DNA of 64,000 bases from Helichrysum umbraculigerum (GCA_949592205.1 CATIUR010000001.1:63630559-63694558), one strand, 5' to 3'. Positions 1-10,069 are shown, numbered from the stretch's first letter. Numbers and translations: made by a program. Notes: generated from the letters alone by a model not told the origin.

Positions 1-607
1 GTTTTTCAACCATTCTTGTATCCATCATTTTTTTTGTCCGGGTCAACCCAAACCGAGCCATTTTGTCCTTTCACTAAAAATGACTTGCTTTTACCAAAAC
101 CCAATTTGAACCCGCACTAAAAATGACTTGCCCACCTTTGCCACGTCTACATTTAACCTTTGCAGCATGATTAAACTTTTAAAACTGAAAATTCACGTTC
201 TATAAATTTTGTATTATGGGTTTCCAGGTTCGACAAAGATAAAAAGACATAACTCGCTGATACACAAAGCTGGTTACAGTGGAACCATAACAGAATCATG
301 AGTAAGCATATCCAACTGACATGGACCAGAGCACATTATTTTCATTTATGCACCAAGGCGACTACGTGAGCTATGTTAAGACAACGTACTCGAGAGTCGA
401 GGTGATTTGCAGATAGCTACTCATCATATAACTTTTTGACTACAAACTTTATACTTACATATAACTTGTTTGATTGTAGGTGCTGCGCGAGGATGAATCA
501 TAATGTCCCAAGACTCTGTTTTTGGTTTATTTTTCTTGGTACTCTTGAATTACCTTGTAATTGTTATGATTTGTTTGAATGAGAGGTGAATTAAATTACT
601 TCTTTCG
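1..607. other. Unassigned flank left of element A, probably interior of a CACTA-like element
   Basis: This AT-rich segment continues across element A into 18419-18953, because A is a clean insertion with a 5-bp duplication. There is a possible exon-like stretch at about 229-415, preceded by TTTCCAG. A last short segment after TTGTAG at 479 is followed by what looks like a 3' untranslated region. A short direct repeat (CACTAAAAATGACTTG) occurs near 76 and 116. I do not recognise a protein in it. If the CACTA end at 18953 belongs to the same element, this is its interior. Confidence 0.35.
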
Positions 608-1061
608 TGTGACACCCGGTCAAAATAACCCAAAATTGGGTCCCAATTTAAGCTTTCAAATCTCGTATTATATACGTGTTAACACTTAAGTATTCAAGTA
701 TTATATATGTATATGTATATATATAAACCGAAACGATTAAATAATCGCGAATACACGAATCTAACAAAACGCATAAACCCAAAATAGAATTTGGTGAAAA
801 ACATTTTTAAATCAAGTATTATTATTGAGAATAATAATTACATACTCCGTTTGAAATTTAAATACATTTTAGATACAGAAAAATATCCGTACATTTTAAG
901 TAAAACAAAGTTACAATTTTATACATCCGTAAAAACATTTTTATAAAATATTTCAATTAAAAACATATACGATTCTATTTTTAGAAAATTATCATTTTAA
1001 AAGATTACACTATTTAACGATCGGGTACGCGAACACGGGTCGGAAAACACCCACTCATCTC

Positions 1062-1100
1062 AATAATTGAGGCCGGTTATATTACCCGACCTCAATTATT
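1062..1100 (+). promoter_or_regulatory. Hairpin upstream of the element A leader
   Basis: AATAATTGAGG (1062-1072) pairs perfectly with CCTCAATTATT (1090-1100) around a 17-nt loop. It lies just ahead of the pyrimidine-rich leader. LTRs B, D and E have a hairpin of different sequence in the same place. It may mark the transcription start or the polyadenylation region; this is inference. Confidence 0.55.
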
Positions 1101-1284
1101 TTCACACACACGCACACATTATTTGATCTTTCTCTCGGTCTCTCGCTCTCACTCCCTTTCGGTTTCAATTTTTACAACAACAACAACAATCATCAACCTC
1201 ATAATCACCATCTTCTTCTTCATAATCGGATCATCATCTTCATCGTGGTACTCGACTTCATCCTCACGGTCCCAATTTTAAATT

Positions 1285-2643
1285 GTAAGGAAACTAAAAC
1301 TTTACTTTAAATTTGTGATTATAATGTTTACATTATCATGTATTATTGTTCTATATGCGAGAATTTGGCTAAAAACATAAGGAAAATTATAAAAACTTCG
1401 AACCAGACTCTGTGAAAACGAAGATGCTACAGTGCCTAAAACAAATGACGCGATCGCGTCATTTCCAAGTGAAAAACACGTTTTGCGACTTCATGCTATC
1501 ACGCGATCTCGTGATGTACAAAAGGAACCAACATTTTTAACTTGTCACGCGATCGGCCGAGGGAAGTCACGCGATCGGGTCAAAAGAATAATCACGCGAT
1601 CGGCCGAGGAGGTCACGCGATCGGGTCAAGGGAAAACTCACGCGATCGGCCGAGCATATCACGCGATCGCGTGAGATATGAATTTTGGTCAGATTTTCAA
1701 AAATAAAAACAATTAATATTCGGAAACAATACGATACGTTAAGATAACTTATAAAGTATATTTATACGAAACAAACTAAATTGTATTTTTGAAATATAAT
1801 TTCCAACGGACCGTACATTTTACAAAACTTCAAACTTAAATACGAGGCGAATACTTTGAACTTAATTAATCAAACAGACAACTATACGAACGATTAATTA
1901 AAAGTAATCACTTACACTTATACAATCTCGCGTGTTTAGGACACTAGGAGATTACGTTGGTTCACGCGCTCACCTTAGGATTGTTTGCTCATCAGGTGAG
2001 TCTCACGGCCCCATTTTCAATGTTTACATGTTTTAATAATTGGGGGAGATTCAACACAAACTGTTTTCGTGATCACTATTATTCGGTTAGTTAATTTAGT
2101 TGTTAACTTAAATTAACTGCATTGTTACTTGTATTCGGTTTACCATGTTGGTACATTGTTCGGTTATCATTGTCGGTCTTGATTTTCATTGTTCGGTATA
2201 TGCACGAGTGTTTTAATTCGGTAAAAGTCCTCAACAGTGTATGATTCATTAACTTAATAAGGCGCGGTTACTAAAGGATAGTACTATCATGGGAGTGACG
2301 TCCCCGTCCGGGTTGCTAGCTACAACCAAGTTAAAAACGGGCACTTTAGTAATTGTTATGGGTGTGTCACCAAATCGGGAGGCAAAGATCGGGTTAGGCT
2401 TTGAATCATAGCTCAGTGCAATACAAATGTCATTATCGGTAAATCATTGTTCGGAAACCTTAATTGGTTTAATCATTGGTCGGTAACCCTAATGGGTAAA
2501 TCATGGTTCGGTACATTGTTATTCATTGATTGGTTTACACTGTTTAAATTATCGTCGGATAATCATGTTGATCACATGAATGTTTATTTAAACCTGTGAG
2601 ATTCACCAGCTTTATAGCTGACCTTTTAGTGTTGTATTCTCAG
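1285..2643 (+). promoter_or_regulatory. Predicted splice signals in LTR A
   Basis: Donor 1 is AATT|GTAAGG at 1285. Acceptor 1 is GTGTTTAG at 1938-1939. Donor 2 is ATCAG|GTGAGT at 1996. Acceptor 2 is TATTCTCAG at 2642-2643. They would define a 56-nt middle exon (1940-1995) and a 648-nt second intron. The same signals in the same order are found in LTRs B and E, and mostly in D. No transcript evidence is available here. Confidence 0.5.
1446..1675 (+). repeat. Palindrome cluster CACGCGATCG in LTR A
   Basis: About eight imperfect palindromes share the core CACGCGATCG, with tails GCGTGA, GGCCGAG or GGGTC. The cluster is repeated unchanged in the 3' LTR at 6313-6542. It happens to give an open frame of 80 codons, which I regard as chance. 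Confidence 0.8.
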
Positions 2644-2966
2644 GTATTCATCAACAGTAGGAATGGCCTACAGGATAAGCTAGCTATCACGAGTCGCATG
2701 CATCCATTTAGACATGAAGATTTTCTTGCATTATATTTTGTATAATGGTTATGTATTAAAATCTTCCGAAATCAATTTGCGAACTCACTACTATGTTTCA
2801 AACTTATGACTTAAACTTTGTATTACTTTTGAAAACTTATGTAATGTAATGTATTTTCTACAACGTCTCATTTAGAGTCGTTTGCTTGTACTTTGGTGTT
2901 TTGATTATTGATTAGTCACGCCCCAAAACAGTCGCTTCCGCAAAGCATAAAATTGGGGGTGTGACA

Positions 2967-3785
2967 GATTGGTATCAGAACCTAAGGTTATAGCGAACTA
3001 GGTTGCATGTAGTAGGCCTAGACTATAACTGTTAGGCAGTATTCCTCATTAGATATAACTGGTTCAGGAATTTCATCATACAAGTTTAATTTAACATAGC
3101 CTGATCAACTATGTAAAAATTAAATGAAGATGATGAAAGATTTGAAAGGGGTTATGTTGAACAGGAATGCATTAGTAGACTCTGACCACGAGAGAACCGT
3201 GACTTCTAATTGTTTTATGCTAGACACAACTAGGTGGATAATATGTATGTATACATGGGTTATACATATATGATTAGGCCTAGTGATATCCTCGGATACT
3301 TGGTAACGAACTTAATATTCATATGCGCCTTAGGAACTGGTCTATGGTAAGTTGATTGAGTCAGGAAAATAGTACCGGGATGTGCCCTGACAAAGAGGGT
3401 CGTCTCTTCGAAATAGACTTACCCTAGGGATCGATTAAGAACTCCGACACCTTAGTCTACACCAATTGGTTATCAGAGGACCATCCTTCGCTCACCCATC
3501 AGTTTTAACATTCAAATCCAGTATTTCTTTAAGTACAAATCTTTTCTACCTCCCTATCACATTCCGCATAACTGCTGATACATACTCGGATGTAATATTC
3601 ATTTCACTTTCGTAAACCTTAATACTCGTAATCATTTGAACTCGCATGTTAAATGATTACAATCTTCTTTATTCTACACCGTTGATTGTCATTTGTGTTG
3701 TAATATATTACTGTTATATATGCAACTAAGATGATCATATTCTTATACGAAATTCTGACATGTCCCTTATCTTCATTGAAGGAAC
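2967..3785 (+). other. Element A primer site and untranslated leader
   Basis: TGGTATCAGAACC at 2970-2982 is complementary to the 3' end of initiator-Met tRNA, with one or two departures from the usual form. The next 200-300 bases closely match the leader of element B (9237-9490), including the blocks CTAAGGTTATAG, GCCTAGACTAT and CTCTGACCACGAGAGAACCG. No ORF comparable to the extra ORF of element B is present. Confidence 0.8.
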
Positions 3786-4865
3786 ATGCCTCCACGTCGC
3801 CAATTCACTCAAGCTCAGGTCGATCGACTGGTTGCTGACGCAGTACTTGCCGAAAGACAACGATCTGAAAGTGCTGAAACAACACCAAATGCCCCTGTAG
3901 TGAAACCCTGCACCTACAAAGACTTCATTAACTGCAATCCTTTGAGCTTCAAAGGCACAGAAGGTGCCATTGGATTGTTGCGATGGATGGAGAAGACAGA
4001 GGCAGTCTTTCGCATCTGCAGTTGCCCTGAGAACTGTAAGGTCAAGTTCTCCACCTACACTTTCATGGATGATGCTCTGACGTGGTGGAACACTTATGCT
4101 GACTCCATAGGCCAAGACATTGCTCTGGAAACTCCTTGGGATGAACTGAAGAAAATGCTCAAGGATGAGTATTGTCCTAGGGATGAGATTCAACAGCTTG
4201 AGGCGGAATTCTGGAATCTCTCCACTCAAGGGAACGACATTGCCAGCTACACTTCTCGATTTAATCAGTTGGCGCACCTGTGTCCATCTATGGTGGATAC
4301 AGAATCCAAGTGAATTGAGCGCTATGTCTGGGGACTTCCTCCACAAATTCAAGGGATGGTGACTTCATCTAACTCTTCTACATTTCATGGTACTGTGCGC
4401 ATGCCACATAAGCTGATGGCACAGATCGTTCGCCAAGGAACGTCTGTTGTCAAGAGTACTGTAAACCACTCTAGTGATAACAAGAGAAAACCCGAGGGAA
4501 ATCCTGATAATCAAAGTCCGGCTACCAAAAAGCCTGCAACCATCAAGGCCAACACCTCTGGGTCTGAAAACAAGAAAGAGTACACTGGAACCAAACCCTA
4601 CTGCTCAAAGTGTAAACGTCACCATGACGGGCCTTGTGGCACCCCCTGTGATAAGTGCCAGCGTTATGGTCATTCTGCTAAGGATTGTCGAACGAGAGCT
4701 TGTTTCGAATGTGGAACTGTAGGTCACTTCAAAAGTGACTGTCCAAACTTAAAAGACAAGAACATCGGCCCTGCTCGAGGAAGAGCCTACGTACTCAGAA
4801 ATAGGGATGACGACCAGAACCCTAGACTCATTGATTTGCTCAACACTGGTATGGTCACTCATTAA
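3786..4865 (+). pseudogene. Element A gag with an in-frame stop
   Basis: This would be the capsid and nucleocapsid protein of the element. The start ATG at 3786 opens MPPRRQFTQAQ, matching the MPPRRQ start of the gag in element B. The capsid region follows the element B gag block for block (TYKDFINCNPL, GTEGAIGLLRW, LTWWNTYA). One TGA at 4311-4313 interrupts the frame, which otherwise runs on to TAA at 4863-4865. A Cys/His-rich stretch and two CCHC knuckles (about 4653-4750) follow the capsid. Pol homology stops after the knuckles. With near-identical LTRs, the stop was either acquired after insertion or did not matter because proteins came from another element. Confidence 0.85.
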
Positions 4866-5439
4866 TGACCTGATTGTTTTACACTGTTTACATGGATAGA
4901 TATTACTTGTTGCTTGATATCTTTTAAGTTTTCCCTAGATCCTAAGTGCACAATAGAATTAGGGAAAAGGGGACAATTTAGGTTCTTTAGTTTCTTTAAG
5001 AGACGAGGTTTAGCTTACATAAGTATTGGGATAACAAATCCTACATTGTTTATACCGGAAAACATACCGGTTGATATTTTGTGTAAACAATGGGTCACAT
5101 CCCATATAGAGCTAATGTAGGTTGAATCAATTAGTTTCTATAGGAGACTAATAGAATCTAGATTAAGCGACGATACTGCTACCCGTTACAAACGGTATGA
5201 ACACAGTAAGACTCATTGAATTCGGTGGATTGGTCATCCAAAACAAAGTAACACTTGCTAATACGGGACGACCTGGTCAAGTAGACATAACGGTCGGGTA
5301 GAATTCGGACCTCTCCATTTCTTAAATAATCGGTAGGTCAGAGCCTAACAAGGGGAGAGGACATAGATAAATCGGATGTCTTAATATTAGACATATCACA
5401 TAGTCGGCCTTAGAAACACGCGGATTTAGGTTTCACTTA
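4866..5439 (+). other. Element A non-coding 3' internal region where pol is missing
   Basis: About 570 bases have no recognisable protease, RT, RNase H or integrase. A polypurine-tract-like copy, CCTAACAAGGGGAGAGGACA, lies near 5344-5363, about 110 bases before the real tract with the same core. A short inverted pair, ACCGG/CCGGT, occurs around 5052-5071. Confidence 0.75.
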
Positions 5440-5474
5440 AATTTCGGGACGAAATTCTCCTAACAAGGGGAGAA
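5440..5474 (+). promoter_or_regulatory. Pre-PPT hairpin and polypurine tract of element A
   Basis: AATTTCG (5440-5446) and CGAAATT (5450-5456) form a perfect 7-bp stem with loop GGA. The tract AAGGGGAGAA (5465-5474) abuts the 3' LTR. The tract would prime plus-strand DNA synthesis. Element B has the same stem at 14744-14760 and element C a different stem in the same place. Confidence 0.75.
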
Positions 5475-6733
5475 TGTGACACCCGGTCAAAATAACCCAA
5501 AATTGGGTCCCAATTTAAGCTTTTAAATCTCGTATTATATACGTGTTAACACTTAAGTATTCAAGTATTATATATGTATATGTATATATATAAACCGAAA
5601 CGATTAAATAATCGCGAATACACGAATCTAACAAAACGCATAAACCCAAAATAGAATTTGGTGAAAAACATTTTTAAATCAAGTATTATTATTGAGAATA
5701 ATAATTACATACTCCGTTTGAAATTTAAATACATTTTAGATACAGAAAAATATCCGTACATTTTAAGTAAAACAAAGTTACAATTTTATACATCCGTAAA
5801 AACATTTTTATAAAATATTTCAATTAAAAACATATACGATTCTATTTTTAGAAAATTATCATTTTAAAAGATTACACTATTTAACGATCGGGTACGCGAA
5901 CACGGGTCGGAAAACACCCACTCATCTCAATAATTGAGGCCGGTTATATTACCCGACCTCAATTATTTTCACACACACGCACACATTATTTGATCTTTCT
6001 CTCGGTCTCTCGCTCTCACTCCCTTTCGGTTTCAATTTTTACAACAACAACAACAATCATCAACCTCATAATCACCATCTTCTTCTTCATAATCGGATCA
6101 TCATCTTCATCGTGGTACTCGACTTCATCCTCACGGTCCCAATTTTAAATTGTAAGGAAACTAAAACTTTACTTTAAATTTGTGATTATAATGTTTACAT
6201 TATCATGTATTATTGTTCTATATGCGAGAATTTGGCTAAAAACATAAGGAAAATTATAAAAACTTCGAACCAGACTCTGTGAAAACGAAGATGCTACAGT
6301 GCCTAAAACAAATGACGCGATCGCGTCATTTCCAAGTGAAAAACACGTTTTGCGACTTCATGCTATCACGCGATCTCGTGATGTACAAAAGGAACCAACA
6401 TTTTTAACTTGTCACGCGATCGGCCGAGGGAAGTCACGCGATCGGGTCAAAAGAATAATCACGCGATCGGCCGAGGAGGTCACGCGATCGGGTCAAGGGA
6501 AAACTCACGCGATCGGCCGAGCATATCACGCGATCGCGTGAGATATGAATTTTGGTCAGATTTTCAAAAATAAAAACAATTAATATTCGGAAACAATACG
6601 ATACGTTAAGATAACTTATAAAGTATATTTATACGAAACAAACTAAATTGTATTTTTGAAATATAATTTCCAACGGACCGTACATTTTACAAAACTTCAA
6701 ACTTAAATACGAGGCGAATACTTTGAACTTAAT
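5475..6733 (+). repeat. Element A 3' LTR, left part
   Basis: This matches 608-1866 almost perfectly, including the palindrome cluster (6313-6542). It breaks off at TTAAT (6729-6733), the target duplicated by insertion of element B, and resumes at 17314. Confidence 0.95.
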
Positions 6734-7224
6734 TGTAACAACCGGAAAATTAGGACTAGAATTAGTGCCTAATTCTTTGTTAATACATGTAATTAGTTCT
6801 GTGTTAGGCTAATTTATGTATCGAATTATATATATTGTTGAATATATACGAAAATGCGATTTGGTTAAATCGTACGCAATTTAAATCGAATGTATTTCGA
6901 TTCAATTTAATACGGACGTTGGTGACCAATTTTATTAAATAACGTTGTTATGTCAAAAATATTATTATAATAATATTTAGTATTCATTCGTATCGCAAAA
7001 TCAGAAAGTTACACAATTTAAAAAAAAAAAAAGTTAAAACGCGCAACTAAATAAAATAACGTACATTTTAAAACTCAAATATAAATCGATCAGTAAAACA
7101 TTTAAATAAAATTATCGCGTAATAAATTGTATTTTAAAACGTACCATTTAATATTTAAAATAATTATTTAACGTTTAAACGACGGAGTAAACGAACACTG
7201 CGCGAGGCGCAGTGCGCAGACTGA

Positions 7225-7255
7225 AAATGGTGGAGGATTTAACCTCCCACCATTT
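7225..7255 (+). promoter_or_regulatory. Hairpin upstream of the element B leader
   Basis: AAATGGTGG pairs with CCACCATTT, and AGG pairs with CCT beyond one bulged C. It sits directly upstream of the CT-rich leader. It is repeated in the 3' LTR. Confidence 0.55.
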
Positions 7256-7608
7256 CCTTTTTCTTCTTCATTTCTATTTTCCATTCTCTCTCTCTCTTTC
7301 TTTTACTTTCAATCACCAACCCACATTCACCACCAAAATCGCATAATAACACCACCAAACATCGCCGAATCATACCACTCGTTTGGAGAAAAGTGACCAC
7401 GACAACACGATCTACATTCCTATCTTCTCGGATTTTTCATCCGACATTTTGTAAGTTTCCGACAAATCCCGACATCTTTCGTTTTTGATCATTTTTACTA
7501 AATTATGGGTTCTATAGGCTTAAAATGTCCAAAAATGGGTTGGGTAAAAGATTTGGACCGAACGGAAACCGGAAAACTCGTTTTCGGCACAATTTCCGGC
7601 CATCAGAC

Positions 7609-7863
7609 CGCTACGTCGCACCTGGCCAGGGGCCTCTGCGACGTCGCGGCCTACGTCGCACTAGCGACGCAGCCCCTTACGTCGCATTAATTTGCGACGT
7701 CGCATATAGCGACGCAGCCTATTACGTCGCATTAGCGACGCAGCACCTTACGTCGCATTAGCGACGCAGCACCCTACGTCGCATTAAATTGCGAAACGTC
7801 GCCTTTAGCGACGTCATGCTCAACGTCGCAACCCTACTTGCAACGTCGCATGCGACGTCGCAC
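7609..7863 (+). repeat. Palindrome cluster GCGACGTCGC / TACGTCGCA in LTR B
   Basis: About a dozen short alternating TACGTCGCA and TAGCGACGCAG units can pair with one another, and a GCGACGTCGC palindrome lies at each end. The 3' LTR copy is 15654-15908. Chance open frames (61 and 78 codons) run through it. Confidence 0.8.
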
Positions 7864-7991
7864 AAACCAGAACCTTGAAAACTCAGATTTTTACTAAGTA
7901 TCGGAACCAAGATTTTAACACCTGATTTTACCCAAATTCGGATCCAGATGCGTTTTTCGTCAAAGCAATATAGTAGAAATAAAAATTTTCC

Positions 7992-8073
7992 AAGCTGACC
8001 TGGCAGCTCGACCCCCGCCAGGGGCTCTGCCCCTTGGACCCCGCTACCAGGGGCGCTGCCCCCGGACCCCCGT
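7992..8073 (+). repeat. GC-rich hairpin module in LTR B
   Basis: Short self-complementary units (CAGGGGCTCTGCCCCTTGG, then CAGGGGCGCTGCCCCCGG) are separated by ACCCCGCTA. LTR D (31574-31681) and LTR E (42878-42984, reversed) carry the same module. The 3' LTR of B (16038-16145) has one more 27-bp unit. Confidence 0.8.
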
Positions 8074-9236
8074 CATTAAATGTTGTAAATACTTTTCACA
8101 CTAGGTGTTGAACACTTACAAATAACGAAACCTGATTCAACGATACATATAATGATAACACTTTGAATCATTATTACAAACCGTCACCAACGGGCCATAA
8201 TTGTTTTCAAACTACAAACGGATTACGAAACAAACACTTGGACATAATGAGTTGTGTAAACAACTAGCCTAGATGGTCTTGCGAGACATCTACTTACTTA
8301 ACTTTATATGTTTAGGCATTTGAAGGTTACGGGTTCGGAGAACCTACGGTTGATATTACTTACTCGTTTATTGATATAAACGTACTTGCAAAGACTCAGG
8401 TGAGTCTTACGGCCCCACTTTTACTGTTTTATCTTATTGGGGGAGATACATGCTACTTATTTTTCCTGAACACAAGTACTAAACTGATTTCTATACCAAA
8501 CGGAATTGCATGAGTTAATTACTAATTACTGAAGTCTCTCCATCATATATCGTTAGTTATGGACTTAAGCGCGAACAGTAGTTAATGGATCCATTAGGGA
8601 AATGACCCTCCCTGCCCGGGGTAGTAGCGCTACCACGTACTGATTTACACGTAGAAACGGGTGACTATTATTTCGTTACTGATGCTTGCTCAATTACGAG
8701 CATGTCACGGGAGCAACTAATTATTTACGGGTTAAGCTTCGATTATGAGCCTCATGGCAACGGTATAACTTGATTACTTTACTTTTGCGAGATTTGCAAA
8801 TACTTGATATACGCCTACGGGCACTACTGATGAAATCTTGTGTTCAAACTGATTATTTACTGATAAACCTGTGAGATTCACCAACCTTTTGGTTGACCCT
8901 TTTTAGCATGTATTCTCAGGTACACTTACGGAGTAGGATCACTCCAGGATTACTAGCTAGAGTCGCATGATTTCCAAACTGCATTTAACGGAGATTCTTT
9001 GGCATTATCTTTTGTAACTATGGTTATGTAATAGAATCTCCCGCCACATACGCGGACTCCAGGCTTACATATTTTTGTAAAGAAAACTATATGTTTTCAA
9101 ACGATTTAATTATGAAATGTAATTATTTTACAAAACGTCTCATTTAGAGGTCGTTTGCTGTATATCTTGTGCTTTGTATATTGATTAGTAACACCCAAAT
9201 ATGCTTCCGCAAATCATTAAATTTGGGGGTGTTACA

Positions 9237-9556
9237 GATTGGTATCAGAGCCTAAGGTTATAGTGAACTAGGTTGCATTTAGTGGGCCTAGACTATGACC
9301 ATTAGGCAGTATTTCCTTACTAGGCATGATTGGTTCAGGAATTACATCATACGACTTAAATTTAACATAGCCTGATCAACTATGTACAATTAAGGAAAGA
9401 TGATGTGAGGTCTGAAATGGTTGTGTTAAACGGGAATGCGTTAGTTGACTCTGACCACGAGAGAACCGGACCATTACTTGTTACGTGCTAGACTTTAGGC
9501 TGGATATTACATACTTATATATATTAGCCCCGTCTTACTTGCACTTTGCCACAGGA
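9237..9556 (+). other. Element B primer site and leader
   Basis: TGGTATCAGAGCC (9240-9252) is the canonical initiator-Met tRNA complement. The leader is strongly similar to that of element A. It ends with TTTGCCACAG|GA just before the first ATG of the extra ORF, which resembles a splice acceptor. Confidence 0.85.
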
Positions 9557-10069
9557 ATGGCAAACACACCACCTAATCCGTCACACTCTCACCCACATGG
9601 GTCACGAAACCCACGAGTAGCCAGGAGGAACACAAGGTCACCTCGAACCAGCCCCTATCCTGTTCATAACTTTCAAAACTCGGCACATCTCACGGTGCCA
9701 GTGTTGGCTACCCAACTCCGCCGTCAGGAACAAAGGATCGAACATCTTGAACGTGAACAACACCGAATGACCTACCTGCTTCGCCAGGCATTTGATCACA
9801 TATCCCAACTCCAGCGAGAACAAGAGGATACAAACCTCTCTGTAAGCATAATTCAGGATTCAATGACCGCTGAATTAGGTGCGGATGAACTCGTAAGAAA
9901 CCGACTAGAGGAGTGTGAACAGCGTTCACAGGAGACTGAGGACCACTCTCGAGCACTAATACAGCGACTAGCCTTGGTCGAAGACAACGCCAGACAAGCC
10001 AACAGACTAGCAGAAACCGTGGACCGCCTTGTCGAGCTAATGGAGCAGATTAATCTGCATCAAGATTAG
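9557..10069 (+). CDS. Extra coiled-coil ORF upstream of gag in element B
   Basis: This encodes a 170-residue protein I do not recognise. The frame is open from 9485, but I prefer the ATG at 9557 (MANTPPNPSHSHP): it follows an acceptor-like CCACAG and the preceding 24 residues look non-coding. Residues 1-45 are rich in Pro, Ser, His and Arg. Residues about 50-165 are strongly charged and heptad-like (LRRQEQRIEHLEREQHRM, LVRNRLEECEQ), predicting a long coiled coil. There is no zinc knuckle or protease motif. Gag starts 268 bases downstream in a different frame. It is absent from elements A and C. It may be a multimerising or RNA-binding accessory protein, or a captured fragment. Coding status is likely because a young element keeps it open over 170 codons. 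Confidence 0.65.
   Translation: MANTPPNPSHSHPHGSRNPRVARRNTRSPRTSPYPVHNFQNSAHLTVPVLATQLRRQEQRIEHLEREQHRMTYLLRQAFDHISQLQREQEDTNLSVSIIQDSMTAELGADELVRNRLEECEQRSQETEDHSRALIQRLALVEDNARQANRLAETVDRLVELMEQINLHQD

Larger units (their letters stand above)
608..2966 (+). repeat. Element A 5' LTR
   Basis: The ends are TGTGACACCC and GGGGGTGTGACA, followed by GAT and the primer site. Parts in order: AT-rich region with TATATA near 712, an 11-bp-stem hairpin (1062-1100), a CT-rich leader, a GTAAGG donor (1285), a palindrome cluster (1446-1675), an acceptor GTTTAG (1938-1939), a GTGAGT donor (1996) and an acceptor TTCTCAG (2642-2643). The 3' partner is 5475-6733 plus 17314-18413. Confidence 0.95.
7451..8919 (+). 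promoter_or_regulatory. Predicted splice signals in LTR B
   Basis: Donor 1 is CATTTT|GTAAGT at 7451. Acceptor 1 is ATGTTTAG at 8314-8315. Donor 2 is GACTCAG|GTGAGT at 8400, close to the ideal consensus. Acceptor 2 is GTATTCTCAG at 8918-8919. The predicted middle exon is 8316-8399 (84 nt) and the second intron 520 nt. The palindrome cluster and the GC-rich module fall in intron 1. The same sites occur in the 3' LTR. Confidence 0.5.
6734..9236 (+). repeat. Element B 5' LTR
   Basis: This is followed by GAT and the primer site. Parts in order: TATATATA near 6827, a hairpin (7225-7255), a CT-rich tract (7286-7303), a GTAAGT donor (7451), a palindrome cluster (7609-7863), a GC-rich module (7992-8073), an acceptor GTTTAG (8314-8315), a GTGAGT donor (8400) and an acceptor TTCTCAG (8918-8919). 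Confidence 0.95.

Noticed and set aside
1432..1674. 80-codon open frame in LTR A, repeated at 6299-6541
   Set aside because: It is conserved only because both LTRs are identical. It runs through the palindrome cluster, has no ATG-led context or domain, and the reading is explained by repeats without stops.
1446..1675. CRISPR-like appearance of regularly spaced short palindromes
   Set aside because: Unit spacing and sequence vary, there are no unique spacers, and the setting is a eukaryotic LTR.
7505..7761. 61- and 78-codon frames in LTR B (also 15550-15806)
   Set aside because: They overlap the GCGACGTCGC palindrome cluster in two frames at once; chance frames of a repeat.
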